The notes under the pieces: generated by a model
Database searches by the model: none
What the model was told of the DNA's origin: nothing
The model's input: only the letters and a program-made list of their open reading frames with translations
NCBI RefSeq assembly: GCF_003688935.1
Contig: NZ_REGE01000004.1
Coordinates: 62,001 to 126,000, forward strand
DNA: 64,000 nucleotides
Origin: Corynebacterium macginleyi
GTDB taxonomy: Bacteria; Actinomycetota; Actinomycetes; Mycobacteriales; Mycobacteriaceae
Direction: 5' to 3'
Shown here: positions 44,428-51,709 of the stretch, piece by piece
How the letters are laid out: the number at the start of each line of letters is the position of its first letter
Numbering within the stretch: the stretch's first letter is position 1
Made by a program: the position numbers and the translations under genes

Positions 44428-45336
44428 CTATGCGTCGAGCCATCGGCGCAGTTCGTCGATGAACTTCTCGGGGGCCTCAAGGAAGGGCAGGTTTTTGGTG
44501 CCTGGAATCGAGGTGGCGCTAAAACCAGCGCTCGCGCGGAGGGCAGCCCGCTGGATGACGGGGTTCCACAAGCGTTGTTGGGCGTGAATGAAAAGGACGG
44601 GACGCTTGACTTCTAATTCGGACCAGTTCAAGGGAACCACGGCGGTGCGCATTCGGTGGTTCCACAGGATTCCGCGGCGCACCTTGCCAATCCGGGAGGC
44701 GCGCAGGCGCAGGGCAAGGATGGACTCTATGGCGGCATCGGCAAGCGCGGGGCCCGTATCCAGGCTGAGCTCCTTGCGGTAGGCCCGGGGGCTGAGTAAC
44801 AGGGTATTTGCGCGGGTGACCCTTGGCATGTGGCAGAGGAGGGAACGCAGGATCATCCACCCAAAATCCCAGGGTCGGGCGGCGATGGCGCGGCGGATAT
44901 CTACGGGATGTGCGGCCGAGACGGAGACCAAGCCGCGCACCCGATTGGGGCGTTCGGCTGCCAGGCACCACGCCACTGCGCCACCGGTATCGGCGCCAAC
45001 GATATAGGCATTATCGTGCCCCAACGCCTGGATGAGGCCATCGAGATCCCCGACCAAGGTGCGGATATCCTGGCCGGGATCGATGGGTGGCTTATCGGAC
45101 ATGCCGAAGCCGCGCATATCTAGCGCGGCGACGTGGTACCCGCACTGGGCGAGCGGCGCGATGACTTCCTGAAAATCGAACCAGCCGCCAAAAGCGCCGT
45201 GAATAAACGCAACGAGGGGATCTGCGCTATCACCCGCTATGGCCACGTGTAGGCGGATGCCCCGGGTGTAGATAAACTCGTGCGCGAATGGCCCTTCTAG
45301 CTCGACTGTTGAGGGAGGAAGTGGTGTTAAGCCCAT
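44428..45336 (-). CDS. Alpha/beta hydrolase-fold protein lacking the catalytic His
   Basis: A 302-residue protein with the fold seen in epoxide hydrolase EphE (Rv3670 counterpart). The oxyanion motif FIHGAFGGWFDF and nucleophile elbow GADTGGAVAW (nucleophile Asp) are visible. The normal C-terminal His-containing motif (G-H before LPxLEAP) reads TKNLPFLEAP, so the His position is Asn. Catalysis is therefore doubtful unless another residue serves. It is convergent with marP. Confidence 0.78.
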   Translation of the reverse strand: MGLTPLPPSTVELEGPFAHEFIYTRGIRLHVAIAGDSADPLVAFIHGAFGGWFDFQEVIAPLAQCGYHVAALDMRGFGMSDKPPIDPGQDIRTLVGDLDGLIQALGHDNAYIVGADTGGAVAWCLAAERPNRVRGLVSVSAAHPVDIRRAIAARPWDFGWMILRSLLCHMPRVTRANTLLLSPRAYRKELSLDTGPALADAAIESILALRLRASRIGKVRRGILWNHRMRTAVVPLNWSELEVKRPVLFIHAQQRLWNPVIQRAALRASAGFSATSIPGTKNLPFLEAPEKFIDELRRWLDA

Positions 45337-45367
45337 GGAGGACTATGCGCCTTTCTATGTGTGCAGA

Positions 45368-45399
45368 AAATCCGCCCAAGGAAAAGCTGAGGCGGATTT
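45368..45399 (-). terminator. Intrinsic terminator of the holin-like gene
   Basis: AAATCCGCC (45368-45376) pairs with GGCGGATTT (45391-45399). On the minus strand it lies just after the holin-like stop and ends in TTTTC. Confidence 0.6.
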
Positions 45400-45414
45400 A
45401 GTGGTGCGTCCAGT

Positions 45415-45918
45415 TTAGGTGTACAGGCCGTGAGTGTCCTTCCGGTCCAGCGATTTTTGTGCCTTGCCTGGAATCAGGTTTTTGAGTTCCTTGGTGGAAT
45501 CAATGGTCTTCTGCGGCGCCTTAATTTTCTTGACGTTCTTGAGGCCTAGCAGGGCAAGGGCACCGGCTGCCACGATCATCACGAGGAAAACGATTAAGAA
45601 GGCAGCCCAGCGCTCCAGCCAGACGGCGAGGAGCTCAGCGAGGAAGAAGAAAAAGAAAAAGGAGCTGTACAAAGCGATGATGCCGGCTGCACCGAAGAAG
45701 CCAGCGCCGATGCCACCCTTTTTTGCGGACTGCGCTAGCTCCGTCTTGGCCAGCTCGACCTCAGAGCGCACGAGCTGGGACATCTGCTCGGTGGCATTGG
45801 AGACCAACTTGCCGATGGAGGTTTCGGAGGACGATGCATCAACATCGCTCAAAGGAATCGAATTAACCTTTGGTGCGAATTGATCGGTGCCGTCAGTAAA
45901 TAATCCATCGTTGCTCAC
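45415..45918 (-). CDS. Phage-holin-superfamily membrane protein (DUF1469-type)
   Basis: A 167-residue protein with a hydrophilic N-terminus, an amphipathic helix (QLVRSEVELAKTELAQSAK) and two membrane helices. The first is unusually Phe-rich with a run of six Phe (SSFFFFFFLAEL) from TTT/TTC codons. It belongs to the holin-X/DUF1469 family and is the counterpart of Rv3669. It is a chromosomal housekeeping-type gene with no phage genes nearby, so lysis is unlikely. Function unknown. Confidence 0.82.
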   Translation of the reverse strand: MSNDGLFTDGTDQFAPKVNSIPLSDVDASSSETSIGKLVSNATEQMSQLVRSEVELAKTELAQSAKKGGIGAGFFGAAGIIALYSSFFFFFFLAELLAVWLERWAAFLIVFLVMIVAAGALALLGLKNVKKIKAPQKTIDSTKELKNLIPGKAQKSLDRKDTHGLYT

Positions 45919-46050
45919 GATTAATTCTCCTCGTTTTGATCTAAACCTTGCTACGGCCCCAATTGTAATGGAAACAGCGTGGTTTTATGATGCCATGCCA
46001 ACGCAAGGGGGCCTGCGGGGCTCTGGGCGTTTAGGGCTATCCTAATATAT

Positions 46051-46761
46051 ATGTCAGAAAATGACGTGTTGTCTCCGTTGTTTCGCCTTCCCGGGGTGCA
46101 AGAAAGTGCGGGAAAAGCTGCGGCTGCCATTGCGCGCGCCCACCGCAGACCGGCCGGGTTGCGTAGGTACGAGATCATCTCTGCGGAGTCTTTGATGCGC
46201 GGGGCGCGCGCCAGTGTTGCCTTGGATGGGCATGCCATCCCCCCACATCCTGGCCCGGGCGATGTGAAAAGCGGGCCGCTGGCCGGCGCGGTCAGCGCGT
46301 ACTCTATGGCGGCACCTGAGGTGGTCGATTCCACCGTCCGTACCTTTGCCCGCGCGCCCCTGCAAGTGTTCGCGCGCATCGACGTTGCTGCCGGCGGGAC
46401 CGGGATTCCCACCGGTGATACTGCGCGCTTGCAGGGCCTCGCGTGCCTGATTGCGCAGGGTAGTGGTCCTGCATTCCGCGATCTTTTACCGAGCGTCGTG
46501 CACGCCGAAATCGCGGTCGGCCAATTCTTTGGCCCACGCAGCGGTGTGGTGGCGCGCGTTGCGGCCCGCCTTGCCGCCATGCACACCGGCTTTGATCCCC
46601 GCGGGTTTGCCGTGCCAGAGGTGTATTTTCATCGTCACTCCAAGGCCTACCACCAGTGCCGCGCGAACTACCGCGATAGGCCTGGCGAGGTGGTGCTTTT
46701 CCATCTCGCCGCCTGGGCGGTAGGCGGTAGAGAAGCCGATGCCATTGCCCGCGCGGCCTAA
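46051..46761 (+). CDS. Fic-fold-like protein with degenerate motif (Rv3662c counterpart)
   Basis: A 236-residue protein. It has an RASVALDGHAI segment near residue 55, resembling the inhibitory motif of Fic proteins. VVHAEIAVGQFFGPRSGVVA near residues 150-169, with Arg170 next, aligns to HPFxDGNGRxxR with only F, G and the last R kept. The catalytic His is Gln and the Asp/Asn/Gly residues are changed, so AMP transfer is not expected. The Fic assignment is my inference from pattern. It lies before 6C RNA and ssd as Rv3662c does. TATCCT (46038-46043) is 7 nt before ATG 46051, so the transcript is probably leaderless. Confidence 0.6.
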   Translation: MSENDVLSPLFRLPGVQESAGKAAAAIARAHRRPAGLRRYEIISAESLMRGARASVALDGHAIPPHPGPGDVKSGPLAGAVSAYSMAAPEVVDSTVRTFARAPLQVFARIDVAAGGTGIPTGDTARLQGLACLIAQGSGPAFRDLLPSVVHAEIAVGQFFGPRSGVVARVAARLAAMHTGFDPRGFAVPEVYFHRHSKAYHQCRANYRDRPGEVVLFHLAAWAVGGREADAIARAA

Positions 46762-46844
46762 CCGTACGCCACCATGCTAGGTGAATGGTGAACATCCATT
46801 CGGTGCTCTTTAGCGCCGTGCGGGTAGGATATTTCCCCTAGCTG

Positions 46845-46873
46845 TTGTGATCGGGTAATGAACGTGTCATAAT
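46845..46873 (+). promoter_or_regulatory. Promoter of 6C RNA
   Basis: TTGTGA (46845-46850) and CATAAT (46868-46873) are separated by exactly 17 nt. The predicted start is near 46880, at the 5' end of the 6C RNA. Confidence 0.7.
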
Positions 46874-46879
46874 TATCGG

Positions 46880-46984
46880 TGCAAGGCCCCGATATACCGT
46901 GCGGCCTGCCCCGGCTCGCCCCCCGAGGCCGGGTTACTGACGGCCCGCGCGCACCCCCCCGATGCGCGGGCCGTCACCTTTTAT
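46880..46984 (+). ncRNA. 6C small RNA
   Basis: An actinobacterial small RNA with two hairpins whose loops carry runs of six or more C. Hairpin 1 spans about 46908-46934 (CCCGGC paired with GCCGGG, loop of six C). Hairpin 2 spans about 46939-46975: GACGGCCCGCGC and GCGCGGGCCGTC arms with a loop of seven C, followed by ACCTTTTAT, an intrinsic terminator. In M. tuberculosis the counterpart (B11/6C) lies beside Rv3660c (ssd), as here. Known roles are repression of replication and secretion genes through the C-rich loops. A strong promoter lies at 46845-46873. Confidence 0.9.
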
Positions 46985-47062
46985 CCACAGTTATCCACAA
47001 TGTTTTGTTGAAAATTGCAACTAATTCAGTGCTAAGTGGTGGCTTGTGCGCACTTATCCACA
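46981..47062 (+). promoter_or_regulatory. Three perfect DnaA boxes between 6C RNA and ssd
   Basis: TTATCCACA occurs at 46981-46989, 46991-46999 and 47054-47062, all in one orientation. They begin at the end of the 6C RNA terminator and end 55 nt before the ssd start. This is not the chromosomal origin: no dnaA or dnaN genes are present. It could recruit DnaA for control of the 6C RNA or of ssd, but that is inference. Confidence 0.7.
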
Positions 47063-47116
47063 GGCGGGAGGACTCGTCCCTAGTGTAGTTGGCGCGGATG
47101 GTTCAGGCTAGGGGGC

Positions 47117-48187
47117 ATGAATACAGCACACTCTCGCTCCACCATCGTCGTCGCCATAGGCGAGGAATCCCTGCGCGCCGAGGCGGTTCATGCGGCCGCC
47201 GCGACCAACTACCAGGTCATCACGGTAACCGATCCCCGCGATATTCCGCGCAGCCTTGCCAGGGCCTATACGATCTTGGTTGATGCGCTCATGGCGCGTG
47301 TTATCGCCTCGGCCCAGGCCGGACAGACTGCGCCCATTCCGGTGCTGTTCCTCGCCGCGGACCCAGGGCCCATCGATTATGAAGCGGCGCTTGCCTGCCA
47401 TGCGGAGCGTGCCTTTATTATTCCCGCGGAAATTAAAGACTTGCTGGAGGCAATTGCTCAGGCTGCGCATCCGCCAGAAGAGCGCCCCGGTGCCGCCACC
47501 ATCGCGGTGGTCGGTGCCAGTGGTGGGGTAGGGGCCTCTACCTTTGCCGCTGCTCTGGCACGTTCCCACTGCATGGCTGGAGAGCAGTCGCGGGCGCTGC
47601 TTATCGATGCCACCGCGCACTCCGGCGGACTCGATCTCCTCCTCGGTGTGGAAACATCACCAGGTGCCCGCTGGCCGGACCTCAACATTGGCGATGGCAG
47701 CATCGATGCCGCCGATCTCTACCGTGCCTTGCCATCCACCGCAGATGGCATAGCGGTCCTATCCGCAGCGCGCAGCACGGTCAAAGACACCTTTAAGCTA
47801 GACGCCACGCTAGTGGCGGCGGCCACCTCTGCGGCGCATGCCGGCGAAGGCCTGTGCATTGTGGATTGCACGGCGGAAAATATCCCGGCGACCTGCACAC
47901 ACGTGGTGCTGGTGGTGGCCGCGGAGGTGCGCTCGGCAGCGGCAGCCGCACAACTCATTCTGCGCCTGGATGAAGCCCGGCGAGACATCGTGGTAGTCCT
48001 GCGCCAACGTCAGTGGGCAGCGCTGAGCGCGCCTGAGATAGAAGACATCATCCATCACCGGGTCAGTGCCCAATTGCCTACCGTGCGTGGGCTGACCCGC
48101 AGCATTGAGATAGGCGGCTTACCAGCCAGGCTTCCCGCAGCATTGTCCAAAACCGCCCGTGCTGTGCGCGAGGAGGTAGGGGTATGA
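47117..48187 (+). CDS. Septum-site-determining/TadZ-like P-loop protein (Ssd)
   Basis: A 356-residue MinD/ParA-type protein, counterpart of Rv3660c (Ssd) and TadZ/CpaE that places pilus or division machinery. A receiver-like N-terminal domain (1-120) precedes the P-loop GASGGVGAST (133-142), where both the signature Lys and the usual Walker Lys are replaced by Ser and Ala. ATP hydrolysis is therefore likely weak or absent, as in other TadZ/Ssd proteins. It overlaps tadA by 4 nt. 6C RNA and DnaA boxes lie just upstream. Confidence 0.85.
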   Translation: MNTAHSRSTIVVAIGEESLRAEAVHAAAATNYQVITVTDPRDIPRSLARAYTILVDALMARVIASAQAGQTAPIPVLFLAADPGPIDYEAALACHAERAFIIPAEIKDLLEAIAQAAHPPEERPGAATIAVVGASGGVGASTFAAALARSHCMAGEQSRALLIDATAHSGGLDLLLGVETSPGARWPDLNIGDGSIDAADLYRALPSTADGIAVLSAARSTVKDTFKLDATLVAAATSAAHAGEGLCIVDCTAENIPATCTHVVLVVAAEVRSAAAAAQLILRLDEARRDIVVVLRQRQWAALSAPEIEDIIHHRVSAQLPTVRGLTRSIEIGGLPARLPAALSKTARAVREEVGV

Positions 48188-49386
48188 GCGAGGCGATGGA
48201 AAGCTCGGCTGAGACCATGGAAAAGACCATAGAAAAGATGCAACGTGTTATTGCCGCCGAACCGAATCTGGTCCACGACGCCTCCACTTTGGCCCGGCGG
48301 ATTCGCGAGGAAGCCGGAGTCATCAGCGATGTCGCCGTAGTGGATCTGCTCCGGCGCTTGCGCCAGGATGCGACCGGCATGGGGCCACTGGATAGTTTAT
48401 TGGCCCGGCAGGGAGTAACCGATGTCGTGGTTAATGGCCCCGAGGATGTTTTTATGGACCGCGGTGAGGGGTTAGAACGCAGCGATATTACCTTTCGCAA
48501 CGATGCGGAGGTGCGCCAGTTAGCCGCCCGCCTGGCCGCGGTCTCAGGCACACGGCTCGATGATGCCCAGCCTTTTGCCGATGGCCGCGTGACACGCCCA
48601 GATGGCGTCGTGCTGCGCGTGCATGCCCTTTTAAGTCCACCCGCAGTAGGCGGGACGTGTATTAGCCTGCGCGTATTGCGGCAGGCGCAAACCACCCTGC
48701 CACAGTTGGTGGCCAATGGCACGGTACCCGAAGACATCGGCCAACTGCTTGCCGCGATGGTGGACAAGCGAGTGTCTTTCCTCGTTATCGGTGGTACCGG
48801 TTCTGGCAAGACAACGCTGCTCTCAGCGCTGTTGGGGGCCGTATCCGAGCGGGAGCGCATCGTGGTCATCGAGGATACGGCGGAGCTATCACCCCATCAC
48901 CCGCATTGCGTGAGCATTATTTCGCGCCGGGCGAACGCGGAAGGTAGTGGGGAAATTACCATGGCGCACTTGCTGCGGCAGGCGTTGCGGATGCGTCCAG
49001 ACCGCATTGTCGTCGGCGAGATCCGCGGCCCGGAAGTAGTCGATCTGCTCGCCGCGCTAAATACGGGCCACGACGGCGGCGCGGGCACCTTGCACGCCAA
49101 TTCTCTTTTTGAGGTACCCGCCCGCATGGAGGCCCTCGGGGCACTCGGCGGCCTGGACCGCAGCGCCCTGCACTCACAATTGGCGGCCGCCGTCAACGTG
49201 GTCCTTACCATGGAGCGCACCCCACACGGTCGACGTCTCGCCCATATCGGCGTCTTAGAGGGCAATCCGGTAACCCCGCGTATTGTTTGGAGCGCAACCG
49301 AGGGACCCGCGCCCGGCTTTGCGGAATTTTCCGCCTCCCTGCTGGAGGAACCGCACCAAGGCCCAGGGGGTCAGGCAGATGCTTAG
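48184..49386 (+). CDS. tadA: TadA/CpaF type IV pilus ATPase
   Basis: The secretion ATPase of the Tad (Flp) pilus. The 400 residues include a CpaF N-terminal domain, Walker A GGTGSGKTT (about 200-208), the Asp box IVVIEDTAELS, and Walker B DRIVVGEIRGPEVVDLLAAL. The following segment NTGHDGGAGTLHANS is the His-box typical of the family. It overlaps ssd by 4 nt and the next gene by 8 nt, an operon arrangement. ATP use drives pilus assembly at the membrane. Confidence 0.93.
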   Translation: MSEAMESSAETMEKTIEKMQRVIAAEPNLVHDASTLARRIREEAGVISDVAVVDLLRRLRQDATGMGPLDSLLARQGVTDVVVNGPEDVFMDRGEGLERSDITFRNDAEVRQLAARLAAVSGTRLDDAQPFADGRVTRPDGVVLRVHALLSPPAVGGTCISLRVLRQAQTTLPQLVANGTVPEDIGQLLAAMVDKRVSFLVIGGTGSGKTTLLSALLGAVSERERIVVIEDTAELSPHHPHCVSIISRRANAEGSGEITMAHLLRQALRMRPDRIVVGEIRGPEVVDLLAALNTGHDGGAGTLHANSLFEVPARMEALGALGGLDRSALHSQLAAAVNVVLTMERTPHGRRLAHIGVLEGNPVTPRIVWSATEGPAPGFAEFSASLLEEPHQGPGGQADA

Positions 49387-50158
49387 TTTCTTATTGCTTG
49401 CCGCAGCCCTCATAATATCGGCGCCCTCGAGCGCGGCGCGCCTTGCGAGCAAAGAAAGTCGGATAAAGCCCAGATCACTAGTCATTTTGGGCGCGGCATT
49501 TTGTGGCAGCTTGGTCTTTTTCTCAGTCGGTCGGATGAGCATTGCGGTAGCGGCAGCGATCATCGCGTGGTGCGTGTCGTGGTATATCAAGGACATCATG
49601 GTTGCGCGCACACGCCGGCGCAGCCGAGAAGCCTTGGCCGGATACCTCGGGGTTGTAACCGCTGACCTGCGCGCCGGGGCAACTCTTGCAAGCGCGCTAT
49701 CGCGCGGGGCGGACTCCCTTCCTGCGACGACGCCGCGGGATATGAGCGCGGCCTTAGAATCCACCGCTACTGCGGCGGCCCGCGGTGTGCCCCCACACGT
49801 GGCGTTATCGGGCGTCTATGCAGATGCAGAACTTACCCGGCTCGGCCACCTGCTCGAATTATCCACCCAGCACGGCATCGCGGTGGCAAGCCTCTTTGAA
49901 CAGGCCCAAAGCCGGATGGATGCGCTGCGTCGCCACCACCAATCCACTGTGGCCGGGTTGCAAGGTCCGCAAGCTACCGCCACGGTCTTGGCCTGCCTTC
50001 CCGTTGCGGGTATCGCCATGGGCGGGGCGATGGGGGCTAATTCGCTGGGCTTTTTACTCGGCGGAGGGGTGGGCGGAATCTTACTGGTCAGCGGGGTGGG
50101 GCTTGCCTGCGGCGGCTTTGCCTGGTCGCGCGTCATCATCAGGAAGGCGGCACCATGA
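49379..50158 (+). CDS. tadB: TadB-like pilus inner-membrane protein
   Basis: A 259-residue protein with a type II secretion F (T2SSF) domain and several hydrophobic helices, including an N-terminal pair and a C-terminal pair with LLGGGVGGILLVSGVG. It works with TadC as the membrane platform for the pilus ATPase. ATG 49379 overlaps the tadA end. The signal is moderate: T2SSF motifs are visible as LRAGATLASALSRGADSLP. Confidence 0.82.
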   Translation: MLSFLLLAAALIISAPSSAARLASKESRIKPRSLVILGAAFCGSLVFFSVGRMSIAVAAAIIAWCVSWYIKDIMVARTRRRSREALAGYLGVVTADLRAGATLASALSRGADSLPATTPRDMSAALESTATAAARGVPPHVALSGVYADAELTRLGHLLELSTQHGIAVASLFEQAQSRMDALRRHHQSTVAGLQGPQATATVLACLPVAGIAMGGAMGANSLGFLLGGGVGGILLVSGVGLACGGFAWSRVIIRKAAP

Positions 50159-50778
50159 TGGTCTTTATCTGGCTAGCGCTGGCCGTGCTTGTCGGGCTGC
50201 CTGCCAATAAGGGCCGGGTGGGGCCGACTACAGCACGGAGCACAACATGGTATGCAGCGAAGACCCCGCGCGCCGGCCCACCGAAGCGCGATGGCGCACT
50301 AGTGCGCGGGGGATTGATGCGCAAACTCCAGCCCACTACAACCGCAGATCCGCTCCTCGTGGCCGGGGATATCGAACTTTTCGCAGCTTGTCTGAGTGCG
50401 GGCCTGACGGTGCACGCCGCTGCTACGGCAGTCGCGCGCACGGCAGAGGCCGATACCCAGCACCTGTGGGAAACGGCGTCCGCGCTGCTTGGAGTTGGCG
50501 TGCCCACGGAATCTGCATGGGACCACATGAAAGGCCATGCAGGACTAGGGGACGTGGCGGGGCTTGTCATCTTATCGGGCCAGTCCGGTGCCACCATAGC
50601 CGCCGGATGCACACGAATCTGTACTTCTTTGCGCGCCGAAGCATCTGCCCACGCTACGGCTAAAGCAGAGCGCGCAGGAGTGTTCATTGCCCTCCCGCTG
50701 GCGGTGTGCTTCCTGCCAGCATTCATCGTTGTAGGCCTAGCGCCCGTAGTAATCAGCTTGGGCGCACAGCTTTTTTAG
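50155..50778 (+). CDS. tadC: TadC-like pilus inner-membrane protein
   Basis: A 207-residue membrane protein with an N-terminal helix, a T2SSF-like cytoplasmic helical part (DIELFAACLSAGLTVHAAATA) and C-terminal hydrophobic segments (LPLAVCFLPAFIVVGLAPVVI). The start overlaps tadB by 4 nt. It would pair with TadB in the Tad platform. The sequence is shorter than many TadC proteins, so the name rests on context as well as pattern. Confidence 0.78.
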   Translation: MMVFIWLALAVLVGLPANKGRVGPTTARSTTWYAAKTPRAGPPKRDGALVRGGLMRKLQPTTTADPLLVAGDIELFAACLSAGLTVHAAATAVARTAEADTQHLWETASALLGVGVPTESAWDHMKGHAGLGDVAGLVILSGQSGATIAAGCTRICTSLRAEASAHATAKAERAGVFIALPLAVCFLPAFIVVGLAPVVISLGAQLF

Positions 50779-50841
50779 ATTCACTATTTTCCATTTCGAC
50801 TCAACCACCAACCACCATACTTTTTGGAAAGGATTCCTACT

Positions 50842-51045
50842 ATGTCTTTACTACTCATTAAGTACTCCCAGCTCACTCGCACTCTTGTCCGCAACGATGA
50901 GGGAATGAGCACGATTGAATACGCCATGGGTTCGCTCGCGGCCGCAGCGCTTGCCGGCGTGCTGTATATGGTCATCAAAGGCGGCGGCGTGGTCGATGCC
51001 ATTGAGGGAATTATCACCGATGCACTGTCGAACACCCCGAGCTAG
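50842..51045 (+). CDS. Flp-type prepilin (DUF4244)
   Basis: A 67-residue pilin precursor. The conserved processing site is DEGMSTIEYAMGS: cleavage after Gly leaves mature Met1 with Glu at position 5, the pilin rule. The hydrophobic stretch SLAAAALAGVLYMVIKG follows. GGAAAGGA precedes ATG 50842, which is chosen over an upstream TTG. It is the major subunit candidate of the Tad pilus. No prepilin peptidase gene (TadV) is in the window. Confidence 0.83.
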   Translation: MSLLLIKYSQLTRTLVRNDEGMSTIEYAMGSLAAAALAGVLYMVIKGGGVVDAIEGIITDALSNTPS

Positions 51046-51078
51046 CCGGGCGTAACAAAGCAGAAGAAAGGAGGGATC

Positions 51079-51393
51079 ATGCGCGCGGTAGTCGATGACG
51101 ATGGTTCGGTGACCATCGAAGCCGCCCTGGCATTAAGTTCCCTCGTCCTCGTAGCGGCGGGCATCATCGGTGCTATCGCTACGATGGCATCCTATATCGC
51201 GGCGGTGGACATGGCAGGCGCGGCGGCTAGGTCGCATGCCATAGGAGTCGAGTACCAACCGGCGCGCGAGGATGCCCGGGTGAGCGTGCAGGAAAGTGCG
51301 GGGCTTATTCGGGCATCGGTCAGCGTTGATGCTCCCATCGGCACGATGCGCGCAGAAGCGGTCTTTCCCGCAGAGGTGGCCGGCTATGACTAG
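51079..51393 (+). CDS. TadE-like pseudopilin
   Basis: A 104-residue protein with an N-terminal TadE-like segment DDDGSVTIEAALALSSLVLV: the Glu in TIEAA follows the predicted cleavage site. A single hydrophobic helix is followed by a small soluble part. It probably initiates or decorates the Flp pilus. An AGGAGG-type ribosome site lies upstream. The stop overlaps the next gene by 8 nt. Confidence 0.8.
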   Translation: MRAVVDDDGSVTIEAALALSSLVLVAAGIIGAIATMASYIAAVDMAGAAARSHAIGVEYQPAREDARVSVQESAGLIRASVSVDAPIGTMRAEAVFPAEVAGYD

Positions 51394-51709
51394 CAGACTT
51401 CGCGGCGAGGACGGGTACGCCACCATCGCCGCCACCGGAATTATCGTTGCCATCACCAGCCTGTTATTGGTCATCGCGGTGATAGGTTCTCGTGTGACTG
51501 CGCGCCATGAAGCGCAGGTTGCCGCAGACCTTGCCGCCGTAGCCGGCGCCTGGGCCTTGGCCACCGGCAATGATTCGTGTGCTGCCGCGGATAACACTGC
51601 ACGGGATAACGGGGCGAGCCTCGAGTCATGCATTGAAAAAGCAACCGATATCATCGCGGTCGCCACAGTGCGCGGGCACAGCGCCACGGCTAGGGCGGGC
51701 CCAGTCTAA
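51386..51709 (+). CDS. TadE/F-like secretion-neighbourhood protein (Rv3654c type)
   Basis: A 107-residue protein with an N-terminal hydrophobic segment (DGYATIAATGIIVAITSLLL), a pilin-like start of the helicase/secretion-neighbourhood family. Two Cys (DSCAAADN and ESCIEK) are close together. It ends 4 nt inside the convergent helicase gene. The role is in Tad pilus biogenesis by context; the exact part is unknown. Confidence 0.75.
   Translation: MTSRLRGEDGYATIAATGIIVAITSLLLVIAVIGSRVTARHEAQVAADLAAVAGAWALATGNDSCAAADNTARDNGASLESCIEKATDIIAVATVRGHSATARAGPV

Noticed and set aside
45415-45918. Holin-family name as a sign of a prophage
   Set aside because: The gene lies in conserved core synteny (Rv3669 position) with no other phage gene nearby.
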